NCBI GenBank assembly: GCA_902470265.1
Contig: CABRFW010000004.1
Location: 1 to 24,955, forward strand
DNA from: an uncultured Collinsella sp.
GTDB lineage: Bacteria > Actinomycetota > Coriobacteriia > Coriobacteriales > Coriobacteriaceae
Direction: 5' to 3'
DNA: 24,955 bases
Shown here: piece by piece, positions 20,558 through 24,955 of the stretch
Position numbering within the stretch: position 1 is the first letter of the stretch
Layout of the letters: every line of letters starts with the position of its first letter
Made by a program: the position numbers and the translations under genes
The notes under the pieces: model-generated
What the model saw: only the letters and a program-made list of their open reading frames with translations
Told to the model about the DNA's origin: nothing
The model's database searches: none

Positions 20558-21351
20558 TCAGCAAGTAGACGACGCAGCTCTTCTTCGACCGTGCGCACGT
20601 AGCGGACGCGGTCGTTAATGCCACGCATAGAGGGGTTGCAGCTCTCCATCAGATAGGGATGGCCCACGACGTTGAGCATGTCGCGATCGTTCTCATTGTC
20701 GCCAAACGCCATCATCTCATCGGGCGAAATACCCAGGGCACGACCGTAATCGGCAAGCGCGGAGCCCTTGCCCGAACCGAAACCGATAAAGTCCGTCCAT
20801 TCGGTTCCCGACGTCATCACGTCAACACGGTCGCTAAAGAGGCGCTCAAAATACTCCAGGGCCGCCGGCTGATCCACCTCGGGCGTCTGGAAGGCAATCT
20901 TAATGACGTCCTCGTCGATGTCCTCGGGGCGGGCGACCACCGCCACATCGCAGTGGACCTCATAGCGCAAATGATCGACGAACGCATCGTTGCCGCTCAT
21001 GGTGTAGAGGTGTCCCTCACACGAAAGGGTCACGTCGGCATGGGGATACGCAACCACGGCATTCGCGATATCCATAGCAAGGCTACGCTCCATGGAACGC
21101 TTGACAACGGCACGTCCCTCGCTCATCACCAGGGCTCCGTTTTCGCATACATAGGCGAGCTCATCGGCCACCGGGGCAAACAGATAGCGCAAGCTCGCAT
21201 ATTGACGGCCGCTCGCCGGCATAAACACGATACCGCGACGATGCAGCTCATCGATGAGCTCAAAGGCCTCGGAACGCGGCTCGCGCTCCCCCGGATGCAG
21301 CAACGTGCCGTCCAAATCGCATGCAATCAGCTTGATTCCTTCAAGACCCAT
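20554..21351 (-). CDS. Cof-type HAD-family hydrolase
   Basis: A 265-residue phosphatase. The ATG at 21351 follows GGGGGAG closely; a GTG four codons earlier has no site. HAD motif I is DLDGTLL (Asp12, Asp14), motif II lies in MPASGRQYASL, motif III is the Lys in GSGKGSAL and motif IV is FGDNENDRDML. The large cap of about 100 residues between motifs II and III places it in the Cof/YidA (IIB) group, which dephosphorylates sugar phosphates, phosphorylated cofactors or flavin nucleotides with broad specificity. Cytoplasmic. The substrate cannot be read from the sequence. It is convergent with the PerR gene and downstream of the UreE-like gene, separated from it by a terminator. Confidence 0.92.
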   Translation of the reverse strand: MGLEGIKLIACDLDGTLLHPGEREPRSEAFELIDELHRRGIVFMPASGRQYASLRYLFAPVADELAYVCENGALVMSEGRAVVKRSMERSLAMDIANAVVAYPHADVTLSCEGHLYTMSGNDAFVDHLRYEVHCDVAVVARPEDIDEDVIKIAFQTPEVDQPAALEYFERLFSDRVDVMTSGTEWTDFIGFGSGKGSALADYGRALGISPDEMMAFGDNENDRDMLNVVGHPYLMESCNPSMRGINDRVRYVRTVEEELRRLLAE

Positions 21352-21374
21352 ATGCTCCCCCACAGCATCTCATC

Positions 21375-21419
21375 AACAGAAAGGCGGACTTTGAATAGTT
21401 GTCTCTCAAAGTCCGCCTT
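21375..21419 (-). terminator. Intrinsic terminator after the UreE-like gene
   Basis: AAGGCGGACTTTGA (21381-21394) pairs perfectly with 21406-21419. On the minus strand TTTCTGTTG follows. It separates the FKBP-UreE-like pair from the HAD gene. Confidence 0.8.
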
Positions 21420-21432
21420 ACTTATACGCACG

Positions 21433-22011
21433 TTAACCGCGCGCCTTCTTTACGATCGTAAAGTCTGGTGCCATACTCACAACGGCATCCGCCGCACTCG
21501 ACGCAAAGCGCCGGTCCGAATCGAGTTCACGGGTAACCGTCGAGAGCCGAACGCCCTCGACACCCCGGAGCATGCGGCCCAAAACAGGCTGCACCGGCGT
21601 ATACATGCGCACGGTATACTCGTCCGAATCGCCTCGAAAAAGCGGCGCATGCATATTGCCGATCTCCCAGCACGCATGCGCGAGCGCAATCGGGTCCATG
21701 CGGTCAACTTCGACCAAATAAACCTCGGCGCTGCGCAGGCGCACGACAACCGCCACGGGCACCACGCCCGAACGGTCGACGGCGAGCACGTCGCCGTCGA
21801 CAAAACGACCGCCGTCGGCAGTATCCAGCCGAACATCGACCGTGCGCCCCAGCTCCGTCACGCCCACAAACGCGCATACATCAGCCTGGTCCCAATCGAG
21901 CAGTAGCTCGTCAACTTCAAAGACGCCGCCCAGCTTCCGGCGAAGCAGAAGTTCATAGGACGGATCGTTGAGATTTCCCAAGCATGTCGTCGAAACCAAG
22001 CGCTCAGGCAT
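21433..22011 (-). CDS. UreE-like urease accessory protein, apparently orphan
   Basis: A 192-residue protein. The middle segment GDVLAVDRSGVVPVAV and the following HACWEIGNMHAPLF and VLGRMLRG match UreE, the nickel chaperone for urease, in order and spacing. Two differences matter. The interface histidine of UreE, in the HDHV segment before VL..ML, is replaced here (YTPVQPVLGRML). The C-terminal His-rich tail is missing and the end is PDFTIVKKARG. Nickel delivery by the normal mechanism is therefore doubtful. No urease gene is in the window. The ATG comes three bases after the FKBP stop, so the two are co-translated. It may bind a different metal or have become a partner of the isomerase, which is inference. 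Confidence 0.72.
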   Translation of the reverse strand: MPERLVSTTCLGNLNDPSYELLLRRKLGGVFEVDELLLDWDQADVCAFVGVTELGRTVDVRLDTADGGRFVDGDVLAVDRSGVVPVAVVVRLRSAEVYLVEVDRMDPIALAHACWEIGNMHAPLFRGDSDEYTVRMYTPVQPVLGRMLRGVEGVRLSTVTRELDSDRRFASSAADAVVSMAPDFTIVKKARG

Positions 22012-22014
22012 GCT

Positions 22015-22443
22015 CTAACCCTCGACCTCGACGAGCTCGATATCAAAGTTGAGATCCTTGCCGGCAAGCTCGTGGTTGGCATCGAGCGTCACAGCCTCGG
22101 GCGTTACGTCGATGACGACGGCGGGGACAGGCATGCCGCTCGGCGTGGACAGGAAGAGCTTCATGCCCTTCTCGATCTGCTCGATGTTGGGAACCTGCTC
22201 GGCCGGGAAGGTAATAACCATCTCGGGATTGTGCTCGCCGTAGGCATCGGCAGCAGGAATGTGCACGGTCTTCTTCTCGCCCACCTGCATGTCGACAACA
22301 GCGGCGTCGAAGCCCTTGATCATCTGACCGGCGCCGCAGGTGAACTCCAGCGGCTCGCCGCGATCGTAGGAGCTATCGAACTGCGTGCCGTCATCGAGCG
22401 TGCCGCGATAATGGGTCTTGACCTTCTTGCCCTGGTTGGACAT
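22015..22443 (-). CDS. FKBP-type peptidyl-prolyl isomerase, SlyD type
   Basis: A 142-residue protein. ATG 22443 follows ACGGAGG; longer readings have no site. The FKBP half is VKTHYRGTLDDGTQFDSSYDRGEPLEF and GAGQMIKGFDAAVVDMQVGEKK. An inserted flap domain follows (YGEHNPEMVITFPAEQVP up to TLDANHELAGKDLNFDIELVEV), which identifies the SlyD type: a chaperone and prolyl isomerase. The His/Cys-rich metal-binding tail of Escherichia coli SlyD is absent. It should assist folding in the cytoplasm. It is the first gene of a two-gene unit with the UreE-like gene. The pairing of a SlyD-type and a UreE-type protein is notable because both families are tied to nickel enzymes. Confidence 0.92.
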   Translation of the reverse strand: MSNQGKKVKTHYRGTLDDGTQFDSSYDRGEPLEFTCGAGQMIKGFDAAVVDMQVGEKKTVHIPAADAYGEHNPEMVITFPAEQVPNIEQIEKGMKLFLSTPSGMPVPAVVIDVTPEAVTLDANHELAGKDLNFDIELVEVEG

Positions 22444-22563
22444 GGTAACCTCCGTAATAAGGGCGGCGCACAACACGGGCCGCCATGAACATATGGCGCT
22501 AACTATACCCTAGTCATACAATTCAATGACAGTTTGCAAAGAAACGCTGCAACCGGAGGAACC

Positions 22564-23577
22564 ATGGCATATCCCGTATTTGACCTACACTGCGACACCG
22601 CCGACCGCATCGGCTGGGCCACGCTCGATCTCGACCTGCGCTTTACCGCCGGCACCGACGGTTATTTCCCCGGCGACGAAACGCATCCGCAAGATTTCGA
22701 CCTCATCGAGGGCAACGCCTGCGCCATCTCGCTCGCAAAGATCGGCAACACGCCATGGGCACAGTGCTTCGCCACGTTTGTCCCCGATGAGATTCCCACC
22801 GCCCACGCCGCGCGCTTCCAGGCGCAGATCATGGCGCATATGAGCGGCCAGGCAATGCTCAACCACGACCGCATGGTCAACGTACGCAGCGCGGCAGACA
22901 TTCGCCCCGCGCTCAAAGACGGCAAGGTCGCCTGCATCCACACCATCGAAAACGCCACGTTCTTTGCCGAGGACCCCGCGCTGATCGAGGTGCTCAAGAG
23001 CTTGGGCGTACTCATGTCATCGCTCAGCTGGAATGCGCAGGGACCGCTCGCGAGCGGACACGATACCCACGCCGGCCTCACCGCCGCCGGCATCGAGGCA
23101 CTTACGCAGATGGAGCACGCCGGCATGGTACTCGATGTCTCCCACCTCAACGACGAGTGCTTTGACGAGGTTGTCGCCCACGCCACGCGTCCCTTCGTCG
23201 CCAGCCACTCCAACTCCCGTGCGGTTTGCGGCGCCAAGCGCAACCTCACCGACGACCAGTTCCGCACCATTCGCGACATGGGCGGTATCGTCGGCCTCAA
23301 CTACTGCAGCGAGTTCCTTTCCAACGACGCAACCGACAAGACCGCCGCAGACGTCACCTTCGACCAGCTGGCGGCACATATCGAGCACTGGCTCGACCTG
23401 GGCGGCGAGGACGTCATCGCGCTCGGCGGCGACTGGGACGGTGCCACGGTGCCCGCCTTCCTCTCCGATGCCAGCATGATGCCCGAGTTCCAGAACATGC
23501 TCTCCAAGCACTTTGGCAAGACCGTGATGCAAAAGCTCTGCAGCGACAACGCGCTTGCCTTCTTTGAGCGTTATTAA
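22564..23577 (+). CDS. Membrane dipeptidase (peptidase family M19)
   Basis: A 337-residue zinc dipeptidase. The ATG follows CGGAGGA at six bases. Zinc ligands of the family are found in FDLHCDT (His9, Asp11), HTIEN (Glu129), DVSH (His194), ASHSN (His215) and GGDWDG (Asp290), so the dinuclear site looks complete. No signal peptide or anchor is visible, which is usual for bacterial members despite the name. It should hydrolyse dipeptides, including those with a D-residue at the C-terminus, supplying amino acids in a peptide-using anaerobe. A long GC hairpin (23594-23629) follows the stop. The neighbouring metalloprotease gene may be read from the same transcript. Confidence 0.93.
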   Translation: MAYPVFDLHCDTADRIGWATLDLDLRFTAGTDGYFPGDETHPQDFDLIEGNACAISLAKIGNTPWAQCFATFVPDEIPTAHAARFQAQIMAHMSGQAMLNHDRMVNVRSAADIRPALKDGKVACIHTIENATFFAEDPALIEVLKSLGVLMSSLSWNAQGPLASGHDTHAGLTAAGIEALTQMEHAGMVLDVSHLNDECFDEVVAHATRPFVASHSNSRAVCGAKRNLTDDQFRTIRDMGGIVGLNYCSEFLSNDATDKTAADVTFDQLAAHIEHWLDLGGEDVIALGGDWDGATVPAFLSDASMMPEFQNMLSKHFGKTVMQKLCSDNALAFFERY

Positions 23578-23593
23578 TTTCACATCCCTTGAG

Positions 23594-23629
23594 CGGGCCG
23601 GCATGCCGAACGGTCGACATGCCGGCCCG
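23594..23629 (+). terminator. Hairpin after the dipeptidase gene
   Basis: CGGGCCGGCATG (23594-23605) pairs perfectly with 23618-23629. No T-run follows, so it may protect the 3' end or weakly attenuate transcription into the next gene rather than stop it fully. Confidence 0.5.
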
Positions 23630-23651
23630 TCCCCAATCTGAAGGACCGCTT

Positions 23652-24428
23652 TTGACGCAGCAGTTTACGATTACCGTATCCCGACCGGATGGCACATCCA
23701 TCCCCGTCGTCGTTACCAAAAAGCGCGTCAAGAACTTCAACCTACGCGTCACATCGAGCGGTGAGGTCCACGCCAGTGCACCGCTCGGCGCCAGCCGCGA
23801 GCGTATCGAAGCGTTTGTGAAGCGCAACAACGCCTGGATTATCAGCCGGCTTGCCCAGCGCGAGCAACGTCAGGCGACGGCGCGAGAGCCGCTCAGCCCC
23901 TCGTCCATCATTGCACTTTGGGGCAAGCCCATCACGGTACAAGATGCGCTCGATCACAACTTTAAGCCACCCGCACCGCGGCCCAAGCAGGCCACCTTCG
24001 CAAGTTTTATAGGTGCCGACAAATCGAACGAACGCCCACAGGCCAAGCGGCGCGCAACCCTCGACGGCCTGACGTCCGATGAGCTCCAGACCCGCATCGA
24101 CCAACTCTATGCATCCGAGGTCACCACGGCGCTGCGCGATATGGTACGCGCGTACGAAATCGCAATGGGTGTCGCCGTTTCCCGCGTTTCCGTACGTAGC
24201 ATGAAAACGCGTTGGGGCTCATGCACGCCCAAATCCGGTGCCGTTCGCATCGCACGCGAACTTGCCGCCTATCCCATCGAGTGTCTCGGCATGGTTGTCG
24301 CCCACGAGCTCGTCCACCTGCTCGAGCCAAGCCACAATCAGCGGTTTCACGCCCTGCTCGACACGTACTGTCCCAACAATAGAGCTCTATCGCAGCGGCT
24401 CAAGCAGCCGCCCATAGAGACGTATTAG
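23652..24428 (+). CDS. YgjP-type zinc metalloprotease-like protein (DUF45)
   Basis: A 258-residue protein. TTG 23652 follows GAAGGA at a good distance; the open frame extends upstream but through the hairpin. The N-terminal region KKRVKNFNLRVTSSGEVHASAPLGASRERIEAFV is typical of the family. MKTRWGSCTPK (residues 184-194) and AHELVHLLEPSHNQRFHALLD (217-237) hold the family's key elements: the HELVH zinc motif and His228 as the third ligand. The central part, residues 100-140, is Pro/Lys-rich and longer than usual. Members resemble the WSS1/SprT proteases; their bacterial substrates are largely unknown. Probably cytoplasmic. Confidence 0.9.
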   Translation: MTQQFTITVSRPDGTSIPVVVTKKRVKNFNLRVTSSGEVHASAPLGASRERIEAFVKRNNAWIISRLAQREQRQATAREPLSPSSIIALWGKPITVQDALDHNFKPPAPRPKQATFASFIGADKSNERPQAKRRATLDGLTSDELQTRIDQLYASEVTTALRDMVRAYEIAMGVAVSRVSVRSMKTRWGSCTPKSGAVRIARELAAYPIECLGMVVAHELVHLLEPSHNQRFHALLDTYCPNNRALSQRLKQPPIETY

Positions 24429-24434
24429 AACCGG

Positions 24435-24920
24435 TTAGCGCACGCGCTCGATCTCGACGCCGCAGCTTGCCAGGGGAAGACCGACGGGAGCCCAAGGCTT
24501 ATCGAGCTTAACACGCACGCCAAGCAGCAAGGGGTAACGACGCAGCAGCATCTGGGCCACACCCTCGGCTGCCGCCTCGATGAGTTTAAACGTATGCTCG
24601 CGCAGATAGCCATCGACATCGTGGCACACCGAGCCGTAGTCAATCGAAGCGTCCAGGTTATCGTGCTCCCCCGCTGCACGCAGGTCGGCATAGAGCACCA
24701 AGGACACGATGAACTTCTGGCCCAGCGCATTCTCTTCGGGATACACGCCGTGGTTGGCAAAGACCTCGAGACCGTCGATAGTAATGCGGTCAGCATGGCG
24801 CAGATCGTCATAACTCACGTGGGGCACCGCCGTTGCGGTGGATATTTCGCCCCTTCCACGGCGGGCGAGCTCGGCGCCTTCAGTCTTGGTTGCATTCTCG
24901 GGCAGTTTCTTGTTGCTCAT
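24435..24920 (-). CDS. folB: Dihydroneopterin aldolase
   Basis: A 161-residue enzyme that splits 7,8-dihydroneopterin to hydroxymethyl-dihydropterin and glycolaldehyde in folate synthesis. Residues 44-161 are the normal domain: FANHGVYPEENALGQKF with catalytic Glu63, Tyr95 in SIDYGSV, HTFKLIEAAAEGVA, and the pterin-contacting Lys141 in VKLDKPWAPV. The first 43 residues are a polar extension not found in most members. The ATG follows GAAGGAG. The last 35 bases of the window (24921-24955) read open on the minus strand in one frame up to a TGA that overlaps this start (ATGA), so an upstream folate gene may end there, but too little is shown to name it. Confidence 0.93.
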   Translation of the reverse strand: MSNKKLPENATKTEGAELARRGRGEISTATAVPHVSYDDLRHADRITIDGLEVFANHGVYPEENALGQKFIVSLVLYADLRAAGEHDNLDASIDYGSVCHDVDGYLREHTFKLIEAAAEGVAQMLLRRYPLLLGVRVKLDKPWAPVGLPLASCGVEIERVR

Positions 24921-24955
24921 CGCGATCGTCTCCTTCGTTTAGAACCCCGAGAATG

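Noticed and set aside
1..24955. tRNA or rRNA genes, CRISPR arrays, insertion sequences, prophage genes
   Set aside because: I looked for cloverleaf ends, regularly spaced repeats, transposase or integrase motifs and phage structural proteins on both strands and saw none.

Overview
The window is a gene-dense, GC-rich stretch of bacterial chromosome. The protein style, GTG/TTG starts behind strong GGAGG sites, LPXTG-like surface proteins and the mixture of anaerobe genes (DUF3793, flavodoxin, membrane dipeptidase) fit a gut coriobacterium, most likely Collinsella. That assignment is inference from protein character, not from a marker gene. I found no rRNA, tRNA, CRISPR array, transposase or prophage.

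Layout. 1-576: the end of a Y-family DNA polymerase gene and a YolD-like gene, overlapping and probably an SOS-type pair. 573-3125 (-): a large cell-wall-anchored surface protein, whose likely terminator lies inside the convergent yolD-like gene. 3398-3828 (-): a membrane-anchored heavy-metal-associated (HMA) protein behind a CsoR-like palindrome. 3956-5126 (+): DUF3793 protein and flavodoxin, then a strong bidirectional terminator. 5243-8346 (-): an amino-acid ABC importer (binding lipoprotein, permease with an extra N-terminal extracytoplasmic domain, ATPase). 8494-11807 (-): endonuclease IV, a Gfo/Idh/MocA oxidoreductase and an aldo/keto reductase with a ferredoxin tail. The two gaps of this trio each hold one copy of an equal-length palindromic element with compensatory stem changes.

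11971-13777 (+): a cyclase-family hydrolase and a ketopantoate-reductase-like enzyme. 13887-15056 (-): a small membrane protein and a secreted coiled-coil protein. 15369-16679 (-): O-acetylhomoserine sulfhydrylase, with a long leader that carries a 17-codon upstream ORF and mutually exclusive hairpins. A LysR regulator is divergent from it, followed by RNase HI, a second Gfo/Idh/MocA protein, acylphosphatase and a PerR-type Fur protein (16952-20476, +). An 85-bp palindrome separates this run from a convergent HAD phosphatase and supplies both stop codons. 21433-22443 (-): a UreE-like protein coupled to a SlyD-type FKBP isomerase. 22564-24428 (+): M19 dipeptidase and a YgjP-type metalloprotease. 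24435-24920 (-): dihydroneopterin aldolase, probably part of a folate operon continuing beyond the window.

Most genes are ordinary housekeeping or nutrient-uptake functions. The unusual material is mainly non-coding: the covarying repeat pair, the palindrome carrying two stop codons, the sulfhydrylase leader and the terminator hidden inside a coding sequence.
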